Source: JAGTVG01 sp965365275
GTDB taxonomy: Bacteria > Bacteroidota > Bacteroidia > Cytophagales > Cyclobacteriaceae
DNA: 64,000 nucleotides
Assembly (NCBI GenBank): GCA_965365275.1
Contig: CBDUBA010000013.1
Span: forward strand, 1-64,000
Direction of reading: 5' to 3'
Notes under the pieces: generated by a model
What the model saw: the letters and a program-made list of their open reading frames with translations, nothing else
What the model was told of the DNA's origin: nothing
Databases searched by the model: none
Shown here: one piece after another, positions 9,324 through 18,260 of the stretch
Position numbering within the stretch: position 1 is the first letter of the stretch
Layout of the letters: every line of letters begins with the position of its first letter
Program-made: the position numbers and the translations under genes

Positions 9324-11465
9324 TTACTTTCTGGCCTCTTTTTTTTCAGGTCTTTTTAGTAGTGCTTTTCTGGATAACCGGTATTTCCCAGTTTTCTTAT
9401 CTACGTCAATTAGCTTGATCTTTACCTCTTCACCAATTTCAAGTATTCCGTCCATGGATTCAACACGTTCCCATTTTATTTCAGAAATATGCAGCAATCC
9501 TTCCTTACCCGGCATAAATTCTATTATTGCTCCAAATGACATTATTGATTTAACAACGCCATCGTATACTTCTCCAACCTCAGGAACAGCCACAATACTT
9601 TTTACCCATTGAACAGCCTTCTCCATATTCTCTTTGGCCGTTGCAAAAATGCTTACTTTTCCACCTTCCTTCACTTCTTCAATGACAATGGTCGTGGCTG
9701 TTTCTGCCTGGATCTCCTGAACTACCTTTCCTCCCGGGCCAATCAATGCGCCAATCATATCTTTTGGAATGGTGAGAATACTGTATCTCGGTGCATTTGG
9801 TTTAAATTCCGCTCTTGGGGCGCTTATTGTCTTAAGCATTTCGTTAAGAATATGCTCTCTACCTTTTTTAGCCTGGTCCAGAGCTTCAGTAAGAAGTTCA
9901 TAAGAAAGACCTTCAATTTTGATGTCCATCTGACAGGCAGTAATTCCATTCTTAGTACCAGTAACTTTGAAATCCATATCTCCGAGATGGTCTTCATCAC
10001 CCAATATATCAGAAAGAATAGCATATTTCCCTGATTCAGGATCAGAAATCAATCCCATGGCGATACCTGATACCGGTTCCTTTATCTTTATTCCTGAGTC
10101 CATCAATGCAAGGGTCCCTGCGCATACAGTAGCCATTGATGATGACCCATTTGATTCCAGAATATCAGAAACAATTCGAATCGTATATGGATTCTCTTCC
10201 TCTCCTGGGATCATTTTTTTCAATGCCCTGAGGGCCAGGTTTCCATGGCCAACCTCTCTTCTTCCGGGGCCTCTGTTCGGCCTGACTTCTCCAGTCGAAA
10301 ATCCAGGAAAATTATAATGCAGAAAGAACTTATTGGATCCGGCAATCAAAGCACCGTCGACCATTTGTTCATCCAGCTTAGTACCCAGCGTTACTGTTGT
10401 CAGGGATTGAGTTTCTCCCCTGGTAAATATTGCTGATCCATGAGCAGATGGAAGAAAATCAACCTGTGACCAGATATCCCTGATCTCATCAAATTTTCTG
10501 CCGTCGAGTCGTTTATTTTCTTTGAGCATCATGGCACGGACGGCTTCCTTCTCAATATCATGGAAATATCTTTTCACCATATCCAGATCAACTTCATGAT
10601 CTTCAGGCAATCCTTCTTCGTATTCATCTATAAGTGCCTGAAAAGCATCACCACGTTCAGATTTTACATTGATCTCTGATTTAGCGATATCATATACTTT
10701 ATCATAAAAAAGACCGTGAAGTTCCTTCTTCAGATCCTCATCATTGGTTTCATGATCATAGGTCCGCTTTTCGGTTTTTCCAACCATTGCTTCAAGTTCT
10801 TTCTGAACCTTACATTGTTCTTTTATGGCCTTATGAGCAAAATTAATTGCCTCAACCATTTCAGCTTCGCTGACCTCATTCATTTCCCCTTCTACCATCA
10901 GGATATTATCAATCGTGGCAGCAACAATCATGTCGATATCCGCATCCCCGGCATCTTTCATACTGGGATTAACCATGAGTTTACCATCCACTCTAACAAC
11001 ACGCGCTTCTGATATTGGCCCATGGAAGGGAATATCTGATACACTTAAAGCAGTAGAAGCAGCCAGCGCAGCCAATGAATCCGGCAAAACATCTTCGTCA
11101 GCCGATATTAAAAATATGTTTACCTGCGTTTCAGCATGATAATCATCCGGGAAAATTGGTCGTATAGCGCGGTCTACCAGCCGGCTGACCAGAATTTCAT
11201 GATCAGATAACCGACCTTCACGTTTCAGGAACCCTCCGGGGATTCTTCCTGCGGAAGCGAATTTTTCCTGATAATCTACTGATAAAGGAAGGAAATCAGC
11301 ACCTTCCCTGCCTTCTTTATTAGACACTACAGTAGCTAATAGCATGGTGTTTCCCATTTTTACAACAGCAGAACCGTTGGCTTGTCGTGCCAGTCTACCG
11401 GTTTCTATGGTAATTTCTCTGCCATCGTCTAATTTGATTGATTTTTCAAAAATTTGTGGAAGCAT
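9324..11465 (-). CDS. pnp: Polyribonucleotide nucleotidyltransferase (PNPase)
   Basis: A 713-residue phosphorolytic 3'-5' exoribonuclease. It shows two RNase PH-like core domains separated by an all-helical segment. A KH domain follows with the G-x-x-G loop in I-G-P-G-G-K near residue 580, and then an S1 RNA-binding domain starting near V-G-E-V-Y-D-G-V-V. A basic tail completes the normal length. It lies just downstream of rpsO, the classic rpsO-pnp gene order, with a terminator-like hairpin between them that may attenuate pnp expression. Confidence 0.97.
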   Translation of the reverse strand: MLPQIFEKSIKLDDGREITIETGRLARQANGSAVVKMGNTMLLATVVSNKEGREGADFLPLSVDYQEKFASAGRIPGGFLKREGRLSDHEILVSRLVDRAIRPIFPDDYHAETQVNIFLISADEDVLPDSLAALAASTALSVSDIPFHGPISEARVVRVDGKLMVNPSMKDAGDADIDMIVAATIDNILMVEGEMNEVSEAEMVEAINFAHKAIKEQCKVQKELEAMVGKTEKRTYDHETNDEDLKKELHGLFYDKVYDIAKSEINVKSERGDAFQALIDEYEEGLPEDHEVDLDMVKRYFHDIEKEAVRAMMLKENKRLDGRKFDEIRDIWSQVDFLPSAHGSAIFTRGETQSLTTVTLGTKLDEQMVDGALIAGSNKFFLHYNFPGFSTGEVRPNRGPGRREVGHGNLALRALKKMIPGEEENPYTIRIVSDILESNGSSSMATVCAGTLALMDSGIKIKEPVSGIAMGLISDPESGKYAILSDILGDEDHLGDMDFKVTGTKNGITACQMDIKIEGLSYELLTEALDQAKKGREHILNEMLKTISAPRAEFKPNAPRYSILTIPKDMIGALIGPGGKVVQEIQAETATTIVIEEVKEGGKVSIFATAKENMEKAVQWVKSIVAVPEVGEVYDGVVKSIMSFGAIIEFMPGKEGLLHISEIKWERVESMDGILEIGEEVKIKLIDVDKKTGKYRLSRKALLKRPEKKEARK

Positions 11466-11513
11466 AAAATTATTTAATTATTATTAGATCTTATTTCTTA
11501 GGGTTGGAATAAT

Positions 11514-11540
11514 AAAAAAAGGGGAATTAAATAAATCCCC
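11514..11540 (-). terminator. Hairpin with T-tract between rpsO and pnp
   Basis: On the minus strand GGGGA and TCCCC form a 5-bp stem with a 10-nt loop, followed by seven T. It sits 9 nt past the rpsO stop and 49 nt before pnp. It could terminate most rpsO transcripts with partial read-through. Confidence 0.65.
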
Positions 11541-11548
11541 GCTTTTTC

Positions 11549-11824
11549 TTATTTTCTTAATTTCAATTCAGATATTATCTTACGGTATCTTTCTATATCT
11601 CTCTTCTGAAGATAGTTCAACAACCTCCTTCTCTTACCAACCAGTTTGAGCAATCCCATCCTTGTTGAATAATCTTTCTTATTCATTTTAAGATGTTGGG
11701 TCAAATGATTGATCCTGAAAGTAAATAAAGCAATTTGAGATTCGGGCGAACCCGTGTCAGTTTTTTCCTTTAACCGACCATGATTCTCAAAGATCTCTTG
11801 TTTTGTTTCCTTGGTTAAATACAT
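11549..11824 (-). CDS. rpsO: 30S ribosomal protein S15
   Basis: A 91-residue protein with the S15 signature. The sequence reads T-G-S-P-E-S-Q-I-A, then the H-L-x-x-H-L helix region and D-Y-S-T-R-M-G-L-L-K-L-V-G-K-R-R-R-L-L, then Y-L-Q-K-R-D. It binds 16S rRNA in the platform of the small subunit. The length is normal. It has its own consensus promoter 32 nt upstream and precedes pnp. Confidence 0.97.
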   Translation of the reverse strand: MYLTKETKQEIFENHGRLKEKTDTGSPESQIALFTFRINHLTQHLKMNKKDYSTRMGLLKLVGKRRRLLNYLQKRDIERYRKIISELKLRK

Positions 11825-11855
11825 GACTAGTTAATTATGTTTTAAAATAATTTTG

Positions 11856-11885
11856 CAAAGGTAGATTAAATTACCGGTTAAACAA
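11856..11885 (-). promoter_or_regulatory. Consensus promoter of rpsO
   Basis: On the minus strand TTG (11883-11885), a 19-nt spacer and TACCTTTG (11856-11863) match the Bacteroidota primary promoter exactly. The -33 half lies inside the 3' end of the upstream LptF/G-family gene. Confidence 0.72.
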
Positions 11886-13637
11886 AACAAAGCGCTTTGG
11901 ATTTTTGAACTTATTCAGGATCTTCGATTTCAGCTGATCGATAATTACACTGTAGAAGTCTGTCTCAAATACCCGGGCGTCAAGCCTTGCCTGTCTCAGG
12001 AAAAACAAACCAAAAGGCAGTAATACAAAATTAGCTAGCCAAACACCAAAAAAGGGTGTCACCATTTCCTCTTTGGCCCATTTTTCCCCTATACTCATAA
12101 AAACATAATAAACGATAAAAAATCCGATAGATACTATCACGGGAAATCCAAAACCTCCCCGTTTTATTATTGAGCCTAGAGGCGCACCGATCAGAAACAT
12201 GATTAAACAGGAAAATGCCTGTGCATAGATCTTATAGCGCTGAATTTTAAACCTTAACATCTCAACTTTTTTAACCTCAAGCTTGCTGGTTGTTACCATA
12301 ACGTGATTTTTGACAAATCGCGCATTGGTAACGGCAGAGACCATATATCTTGTATTTGAAAAATCACCATTTAGTAAACTGTCAGGCCCATCTTTTAAAA
12401 TAGAAAAGGTGTTTTTGGGTTTATCAAGTTTCTTAGTCTTCAATAGCCTTGTATTATTAGATTTTGACACATCTCCAGCTGACCTGGAATATAGTTGCGC
12501 ATTAGCACTTCGAGAACCTGATTTTGTATCTGTTCCGGATTCCTTTGATTGCGCCAATTTAGTCGTATCTTTGAGTTGATCAACATTCACACTCTTGGCA
12601 AAACTTGTCGTGTTTTTTGAATTCTGGGCTCTTCTTAACTCCGTGGATTTTCTCAAGCTATCCGACAAAGGCACCCTGTCATAATTTTCAGGATTTAATT
12701 CTTCGGGTTCTTGGAGATCATCAAGATGATAATTAAACTTTGCCTTCAGGTTTTTAAAGGCCTCGTACTTTGCATATTTTATATCTTTTTCAAGAGAATC
12801 AACATCCTTTTTAAGTTTCTCAACATCTTTCATAAGCCTGTTCCCTGCAAAAAGTTCTTCCTTTGTACGCTTAAGGTCGAATGATGCCATACTAAAGACG
12901 AATTTACTGTGCTCAAATTTATTCCTTGCATAAGGAGAAGGTTTGTGCCGGTCACTTATATTTCTTTTCGTAGTTTTTAATTCCTGTTCTGAATAATGGT
13001 GCCCATTAAATAGTTCCATTACAAGGTATCTGTCATTTCTGATAGTATACATCTGTCCGGAATCTGCCAGCGTTACCTCTGTATTTCCAGTCCGTTTCGA
13101 GTGATTATAGATGATGACATCTTTAAGAGACTTTCCATCACTGAATTTCTTATTGACTTTTATCTGGTAGCCTGGTATGTTATTATAAAATACACCCTCT
13201 TTAATATTCAATGCGGGGGATTTATGCTTTATGTCATATAAAAGACTGTATGCTTTCAAATTGGCCTTAGGCACAACATAGTTGTTTGAGAGGAAGGCCA
13301 GTACAGTTAGGAGTATAGAAAAGAAAAACATGGGGACTAATGTCCTTGTAAGGGAAATGCCGGCACCCTTTAAAGCCGTCAATTCAGAATGTTCTCCCAG
13401 GTTACCATATGTCATCAGAGAGGAGAGCAACACGGCAAGTGGGAAGGAAACCGGTGTCATATTGATACTGAAATATCCCAATAGTTGCACATAGACACTC
13501 CATCCCAATCCCTTTCCTACGATATCTTCAAAATGTCTTAATAAAAACTGAAGCAGAAAAATAAATACAACTACGCAGAAAGTAAGAAAGAAAGGTCCGA
13601 TAAATGATTTAAATACTAGCTTGTCAAGCTTTTTCAT
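11871..13637 (-). CDS. LptF/LptG family permease with charged central insert
   Basis: A 588-residue inner-membrane protein of the YjgP/YjgQ family, the permease component of the LptB2FGC lipopolysaccharide transporter. Two N-terminal membrane helices (about 10-33 and 50-75) precede a helix near 100-118. The S-E-L-T-A-L-K-G-A-G-I-S motif before that helix is diagnostic. A periplasmic region follows, then three C-terminal helices between about 465 and 548. Residues about 265-440 form a charged, low-complexity segment rich in Lys, Ser, Asp and Asn. The start M-K-K-L-D-K is preferred over an ATG four codons upstream (13649). LptF and LptG cannot be told apart here. Confidence 0.88.
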   Translation of the reverse strand: MKKLDKLVFKSFIGPFFLTFCVVVFIFLLQFLLRHFEDIVGKGLGWSVYVQLLGYFSINMTPVSFPLAVLLSSLMTYGNLGEHSELTALKGAGISLTRTLVPMFFFSILLTVLAFLSNNYVVPKANLKAYSLLYDIKHKSPALNIKEGVFYNNIPGYQIKVNKKFSDGKSLKDVIIYNHSKRTGNTEVTLADSGQMYTIRNDRYLVMELFNGHHYSEQELKTTKRNISDRHKPSPYARNKFEHSKFVFSMASFDLKRTKEELFAGNRLMKDVEKLKKDVDSLEKDIKYAKYEAFKNLKAKFNYHLDDLQEPEELNPENYDRVPLSDSLRKSTELRRAQNSKNTTSFAKSVNVDQLKDTTKLAQSKESGTDTKSGSRSANAQLYSRSAGDVSKSNNTRLLKTKKLDKPKNTFSILKDGPDSLLNGDFSNTRYMVSAVTNARFVKNHVMVTTSKLEVKKVEMLRFKIQRYKIYAQAFSCLIMFLIGAPLGSIIKRGGFGFPVIVSIGFFIVYYVFMSIGEKWAKEEMVTPFFGVWLANFVLLPFGLFFLRQARLDARVFETDFYSVIIDQLKSKILNKFKNPKRFVLFNR

Positions 13638-13684
13638 ATTATCCCCCACATATCTGTCAAACAGGAAATTTACACAAAATTAAG

Positions 13685-14074
13685 CTATCCGCCGACAATT
13701 TCCTTTAAATCATGAATAATATTATCCCACAATTCATGAACTTCCTCTTCATCTTCGATATCAGAATAATCGATTACTCTTAAAAAAACGGTCTGAGTTA
13801 ATTCGTTTTGCTCTAGGCGAATTTCAGTATAAGCATGTTCATCTTCGATGAGATCATTTAAATATTCGAATTTCACAAAGCTGTTTGTTCTATGAGCTGC
13901 CATTCTGGCTACGTGATCTTCACCATCCCAAACAATGTGAAAATTTTTATCTTCATCAATTGATACGTCATCAGCAAACCATTGGGCCAATCCACTCGCT
14001 GTGGAAATATAAGGATAGAGCATTCTTTTGGAGGCATTTATCTCATATTCAAGTATTGTCTTTGTACCACCCAT
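13685..14074 (-). CDS. START-like (SRPBCC) domain protein
   Basis: A 129-residue cytosolic protein with a small helix-grip fold. The early segment contains Y-P-Y-I-S-T-A-S-G-L-A-Q-W-F-A-D-D-V, typical of AHA1/START-like proteins of the Bacteroidota (the START-like superfamily domain). The C-terminal half is very acidic (Y-S-D-I-E-D-E-E-E-V-H-E). Such proteins often bind hydrophobic ligands, but the ligand of this one is unknown. It is upstream of the LptF/G gene on the same strand (47 nt), so the two may share a transcript. Confidence 0.75.
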   Translation of the reverse strand: MGGTKTILEYEINASKRMLYPYISTASGLAQWFADDVSIDEDKNFHIVWDGEDHVARMAAHRTNSFVKFEYLNDLIEDEHAYTEIRLEQNELTQTVFLRVIDYSDIEDEEEVHELWDNIIHDLKEIVGG

Positions 14075-14513
14075 AAATCAAAATATTAGAATTGAGATCA
14101 ATATAGAACAATTTTATTAACAAACAAAAAATTAGAATATTTCCTTCGTCTTTAACAAGTCCCACATCGTGAATACATGTAAAATCATCGTTTTTTACTA
14201 GTATATACACATTATCACAGACTAATGCTTTTTAGGTTGCATTTTTTATCTCAATAAGTCCCGGAGATATTAAACCCAAAAGTGATCTTATAAACCGTAA
14301 TGGAATAAAGTATTAAATATATATTTTCATTGTTGAAAAAATGGGATATGCGTATGTTTGCAGTCCGAATTAAAATCTGAAGGTTTTATTTGAATGCCTT
14401 CAGCATAAAAGTTCGATATTCTGAAGGTAAAAGATGTTCAAGATTTCTTATGCTTTCACTAATTACAAAGGGTACTGGAAGATAATATCTTTTTGGATTC
14501 TTTTAGGTAAAAA
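14075..14513. other. Intergenic region with alternating CTGAAGG repeats
   Basis: About 440 nt without a convincing gene. It is AT-rich and carries three 7-nt words in alternating orientation, CTGAAGG (14377-14383), CCTTCAG (14397-14403) and CTGAAGG (14421-14427), which could form mutually exclusive hairpins. A TATCTTTT element at 14486-14493 may be part of the promoter of the following tRNA. Confidence 0.4.
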
Positions 14514-14587
14514 GGCGAGGTAGCTCAGTTGGTTAGAGCGCAGGATTCATAACCCTGAGGTCACGGGTTCAACTCCCGTCCTCGCTA
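14514..14587 (+). tRNA. tRNA with CAT anticodon, probably elongator tRNA-Met
   Basis: A 74-nt cloverleaf with acceptor GGCGAGG/CCTCGCT (first pair G-T) and a D-arm GCTCAG..GAGC. The anticodon loop is TTCATAA and the T-arm is ACGGG-TTCAACT-CCCGT. CCA is not encoded. The anticodon stem lacks the three G-C pairs of initiator tRNA, so it is elongator tRNA-Met, or less likely the lysidine-modified tRNA-Ile that also has CAT. Confidence 0.93.
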
Positions 14588-14593
14588 CAAATA

Positions 14594-14638
14594 AAGGGCT
14601 TTTCTGGTTGATTTTCAGCAAGAAAAGCCCTTGTTTTT
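14594..14638 (+). terminator. Strong hairpin terminator after tRNA-Met
   Basis: A perfect 12-bp stem (AAGGGCTTTTCT, 14594-14605, with AGAAAAGCCCTT, 14621-14632) is followed by GTTTTT. It ends the tRNA transcript. It may also stop the convergent nucleoside hydrolase transcript, because the opposite strand is T-rich after the stem. Confidence 0.85.
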
Positions 14639-14704
14639 CATTGTGAAACTTATGCATAGTATAAGGATCTTCTTTTTAGCGGGATTTCGGAAAATCCTGA
14701 AATC

Positions 14705-15724
14705 TCACTTCACCAGGACGTAATCTTTTAATGTAGCGTAAAAATCATCCATGATTTTAACCTTATCAAAATTTTCCCATACTACTATTTTCCTCTCATT
14801 ATCGGGTTGTTCTACCCAAACCTCATCAATCATTATCGGGCAGGGAATCTTAGAAGCCTCTGCCCATTCTGGATTTTTCACAATGGCAACGGCTGCCATA
14901 TCAAATAAGGAACGTCCAGGAGGATCACCATAAAATTCACAATTCTCAAATAGGCTAACCGAATAGTCTCCGAAATTATTGAACGTATCGCCATGGCGTC
15001 CTGTTACAGGTTCATCTATTGTTGGACCTAATCCCGGCATTGTCTTTTGTGCCTCTCCCTCTAACATTTTCACAATATAGGTCCCTGATGGTTTCCCATA
15101 TCGAACAGTTACCATTTCAAAATCAATTTCTTTTTTCAGCAGGTAATTCATAGAAGGAATATCATTTTCAAGGTTATATTCACCAGCATCAGGATAGTTG
15201 GAACCCAGCCATACAAGCCTTATTTTATCAGTAATTGAAGGATCCTTTTCCACTGCAAGCGCGATATTGGTAAGCTTGCCGACAGCTAAGACTATCAGCT
15301 TTTCACCTTGTGTCTGTCTAGCCTGATCAATGATGAAATTTACAGCCAGGTGCCCATCAAAATTATTTTCTCCAAGGGTAGGTTTGATTTCTTCAAATGA
15401 TTTATCGGCACCCTTATATAATGGCACCTTACCTTTCAGACCACACAATGCGATCACACGTGCTGCTTCCTCATAATGTTTATCTATGTTTCCACCACCA
15501 CGCGTAGTATTGACTGTAACACCTTTTACATCAAAATTATTGCCGTTAAATAACAAATAGGCTAGCGCATGCTGGTCATCCAATTCATTATTAGTATCGG
15601 TATCAAAAATGACCTGAAATTTAGAGATTTCCTCAGTTTGTTCATTTGTGCCTTCCTTTTGGCTGCATCCTAAGAACAATTGAATGTTGATTAATATCAA
15701 AATAAGTCGATAGATGTTTCTCAT
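14705..15724 (-). CDS. Nucleoside hydrolase family lipoprotein
   Basis: A 339-residue protein of the inosine-uridine nucleoside N-ribohydrolase family. Residues 1-20 are a lipoprotein signal with lipobox L-F-L-G-C (Cys20), so it should sit on a periplasmic or outer-membrane face. The calcium-binding signature D-T-D-T-N-N-E-L-D-D is at residues 41-50. Family members hydrolyse the glycosidic bond of ribonucleosides. It is a single gene, convergent with tRNA-Met, and its upstream neighbour is 580 nt away. Exported members of this family are common in Bacteroidota; the true substrate could be another riboside. Confidence 0.85.
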   Translation of the reverse strand: MRNIYRLILILINIQLFLGCSQKEGTNEQTEEISKFQVIFDTDTNNELDDQHALAYLLFNGNNFDVKGVTVNTTRGGGNIDKHYEEAARVIALCGLKGKVPLYKGADKSFEEIKPTLGENNFDGHLAVNFIIDQARQTQGEKLIVLAVGKLTNIALAVEKDPSITDKIRLVWLGSNYPDAGEYNLENDIPSMNYLLKKEIDFEMVTVRYGKPSGTYIVKMLEGEAQKTMPGLGPTIDEPVTGRHGDTFNNFGDYSVSLFENCEFYGDPPGRSLFDMAAVAIVKNPEWAEASKIPCPIMIDEVWVEQPDNERKIVVWENFDKVKIMDDFYATLKDYVLVK

Positions 15725-16303
15725 GTTAAAAAGCTTTTAAAAGATTTAGATGTTTGGGAATTAAAAATAATTTGCTCAAACCGGAAGCCAAATTAAAAAA
15801 ATAAAATAAAAAAACCTCACCGGGAAATTCATCATATAATGGAATAGCTTATTAACAGTGATTTTCATTTTTTAGTAGGCTCTCCCTTATCTAAGAACCT
15901 ATAATTGTAAACTCGAATAAAGAAATCGTCAAACCTCAAATTAATAAAATCACAGTTATTTCAGTTTACCTTCAAAATAAGCAGGGTTATTACTTTTACA
16001 GACGCCCTAATTGATGGAATATTTTTTCTGTGGTATTCCCTATGAAAGTATTTCGAAAAACCAGATCCCTTCACTTAAAATTTTATTCGAATCAGGGTTA
16101 TTATATTTTTATCTGAACATTTTGGACTTATTAAAGATCACCAAAATATCCAAAATAAATAAGCTATAAAATTTGCACAATTTATTCTTAATATTTTTAC
16201 ATATCTTTTAATATTTATCAAAAAAAGCAGCATTTTGTTAAAATTTTGAGCAACAATTGGGTATATTAAACGTCTATATTATTAGAATGAAAATTGTGGA
16301 GGT
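15725..16303. other. Intergenic region, no gene seen
   Basis: About 580 nt of very AT-rich DNA between divergent genes. I see no ORF or RNA gene. The word CAGGGTTATTA occurs twice (near 15980 and 16095). The region presumably holds the promoters of both flanking genes, but no consensus -7 element could be fixed. Confidence 0.35.
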
Positions 16304-16498
16304 ATGAAAGCACAAGAGTATTTATTGAAGAAGGGAATCAAGTATATCCACCAACCTAAGAAGTTTTATAATCTGACCATTGCAGAAATGATCGAATTCC
16401 TGGAAGATTTTGCTCAGAAGGAAAAAGAAGCTGTTATAAAACTTATGGAATTGAAAAGAGTCAACAAAAGCGTGATCGAAGCTTGCAAGCAAATGTAG
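16304..16498 (+). CDS. Small hypothetical protein, 64 residues
   Basis: An isolated ORF encoding 64 residues, lysine- and glutamate-rich, predicted mostly helical, with no signal peptide or membrane segment. I do not recognise it. GGAGGT abuts the ATG directly, too close to act as a normal Shine-Dalgarno site. The ORF sits alone between two long gene-poor stretches. The regular amphipathic pattern in its second half (I-E-F-L-E-D-F-A-Q-K-E-K-E-A) suggests a real small protein, but coding status is uncertain. Confidence 0.5.
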   Translation: MKAQEYLLKKGIKYIHQPKKFYNLTIAEMIEFLEDFAQKEKEAVIKLMELKRVNKSVIEACKQM

Positions 16499-17040
16499 AT
16501 CCGTCATTTTTTTAAATTTTATAGCACAATTTTTCTGTTCAATTCCGCTTAGGAAGGAAAGTTATGTCCAATTCACACATTGAATCAGATCCGTCTAAAT
16601 ATTAAAAAACTATTCATGCGTTATTTCTTATTGCTTCAAGATTTCACTTGTCCCCTGGTAGATCCGTTCGTGTGCTGTTAGAATCTGATCTATTTCCATA
16701 AGAATCTTTTCTTGTGATTTATTATTTGATCTTTTTCTAGGAGAATTTTTTCATATACTGTCAGAATCCGAAATATGATTAGGAAAATCTGTTCATCTGC
16801 TGTATAAAGCTGTTCGGGTGCTGTGAATATCTGATCATTTTGACATAGCGGTTTTCATGTTTCATCAATTTAAAAATAAGCTAGATCCTACAAAAACATG
16901 GTATTATTGAACTATCTGATTTATTATCATACTCCATTTTTGTGTAAAAATGCACTGATCTTACATCCGTAACAAAACCATCATTAAGCACCTAATAAGA
17001 TGACAAAATAGTGTTTCATTTGGGGCTAATCCTATAAATT
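16499..17040. other. Intergenic region with degenerate direct repeats
   Basis: About 540 nt with no credible gene. Between 16665 and 16836 a word resembling GTTCGTGTGCTGTTAGAATC recurs. The best copies, 16665-16690 and 16811-16836, agree at 21 of 26 positions; partial copies lie at 16751-16771 and 16790-16804. Their role is unknown. Confidence 0.45.
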
Positions 17041-18234
17041 ATGGAAGAACTAAAAGAACGCACTAAACAAAACCGAAACCAGGAAGTCACTTACATGGTA
17101 GAAAGGGTAAACCTGTCTGATTTTGGCTATGAAAAATCAGGAAATGTTAAAGGTGATCCAAAAATTTATCTTTCATACCTGAAAAGGATTATGAACGGAG
17201 ACCTTGTAACAGAAGATTATAATGGGGTATCTGAAGATGAAAAAATTGAAAAAAGGCGGGAAATCTCTGTATTGGAAAAGAAGGAACAGGAAATTGAAAA
17301 ATCAAACAAGAAATTTGAAAAAGAGATCCAGGAAAAGAAAAAGAAAATTGAGGAGTACAATCAAAAACTTCTCGACCTAAAGGAAAAGAACAGTGAAGAT
17401 CCGGAATTGGCTAAAAATTCAACTTTCAGCCCGTTTAAATTCAGCATCAACCTGTTTATACTGGTTATGCTTACAGGCTACCTGTTTTTTTTCTATGTTT
17501 CGGCAGCCTATAAAGCACTTTATACGGACTTCGAAGCAATTGCCGACAGAATTGCGCAAGGTATAGGAACAGGAAGTATTATGCCCGGACCTTATGAATT
17601 AAACGAAGCCATTTCATATAATTTTCTGTTATTTCTGGTGCCATTTATTTTTTATGCATTTGGATGGGCCTTTCATGTTATACTCGATATGAGCCATAAG
17701 GTTAAATACATATTTATGGGTCTGCTGATTGCCGTTACTTTCACAGTTGATTTCCTTCTGGCCATGATCATTCATAATAATACCGAAATGGCAAAAGAGA
17801 TGATGGGTTTAAGTACGGTTAGCTGGGGTTTGAGTTCAACATTTTATATTATTCTCTTCCTTGGATTTCTGGTGTACATCATTTGGAGTATCCTGCTTGA
17901 TTCTCTGTTAAGGGAGTGGGATAAAGGACAAATCCCGAGAAATATGAGAAAGATTATTAAACATTTGAAAAGAGATGTTCTAAATCTTGAGGAGAAAAAG
18001 ACTTCAAATATAAATATAAGCGAGAAAATTCATCAACTGAGAGAAGACATCAGTACAGTCATGTATGGAAATCTTCAAAAATACATTGACCAATTCTCCA
18101 CTGGCTGGATATCCTATTTATCTCCTTCGAGCATGAAGGTTGTAAAGGATCTTTGCCTCCAGGAAAAAAAAGAATTTGAGGAGAAGCATGGTATCAGGCC
18201 TGGCATCGTAAAAGTCATCAGCAGGAAAGCTTAA
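17041..18234 (+). CDS. Coiled-coil membrane protein of unknown function
   Basis: A 397-residue protein I do not recognise. Residues about 65-120 form a highly charged coiled coil rich in Glu and Lys. Membrane helices are likely at about 130-157, 193-218, 222-247 and 262-290. A basic C-terminal region of about 105 residues follows and is probably cytosolic. There is no signal peptide. The next gene starts 26 nt after its stop and encodes a lipoprotein with a von Willebrand A-like fold, so the two are almost certainly cotranscribed and may form an envelope complex. A hairpin after the second gene closes the unit. Confidence 0.72.
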   Translation: MEELKERTKQNRNQEVTYMVERVNLSDFGYEKSGNVKGDPKIYLSYLKRIMNGDLVTEDYNGVSEDEKIEKRREISVLEKKEQEIEKSNKKFEKEIQEKKKKIEEYNQKLLDLKEKNSEDPELAKNSTFSPFKFSINLFILVMLTGYLFFFYVSAAYKALYTDFEAIADRIAQGIGTGSIMPGPYELNEAISYNFLLFLVPFIFYAFGWAFHVILDMSHKVKYIFMGLLIAVTFTVDFLLAMIIHNNTEMAKEMMGLSTVSWGLSSTFYIILFLGFLVYIIWSILLDSLLREWDKGQIPRNMRKIIKHLKRDVLNLEEKKTSNINISEKIHQLREDISTVMYGNLQKYIDQFSTGWISYLSPSSMKVVKDLCLQEKKEFEEKHGIRPGIVKVISRKA

Positions 18235-18260
18235 TTTGGGAGACAAATAATTTTATTCTT

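Noticed and set aside
9609..10034. 141-residue plus-strand reading frame opposite pnp
   Set aside because: It lies wholly antisense to the conserved pnp core, and its translation has no recognisable motif and an unnatural aromatic/His-rich composition.
14514..14587. Initiator tRNA-fMet
   Set aside because: The anticodon stem lacks the three consecutive G-C pairs of initiator tRNAs.
14682..14697. Hairpin GGATTT/AAATCC as terminator of the nucleoside hydrolase gene
   Set aside because: Only a 6-bp stem with no proper T-run on the minus strand; the 12-bp stem at 14594-14632 is the better candidate.
16665..16836. Possible CRISPR array
   Set aside because: The repeats are few, diverged and irregularly spaced, and no cas gene is present in the window.
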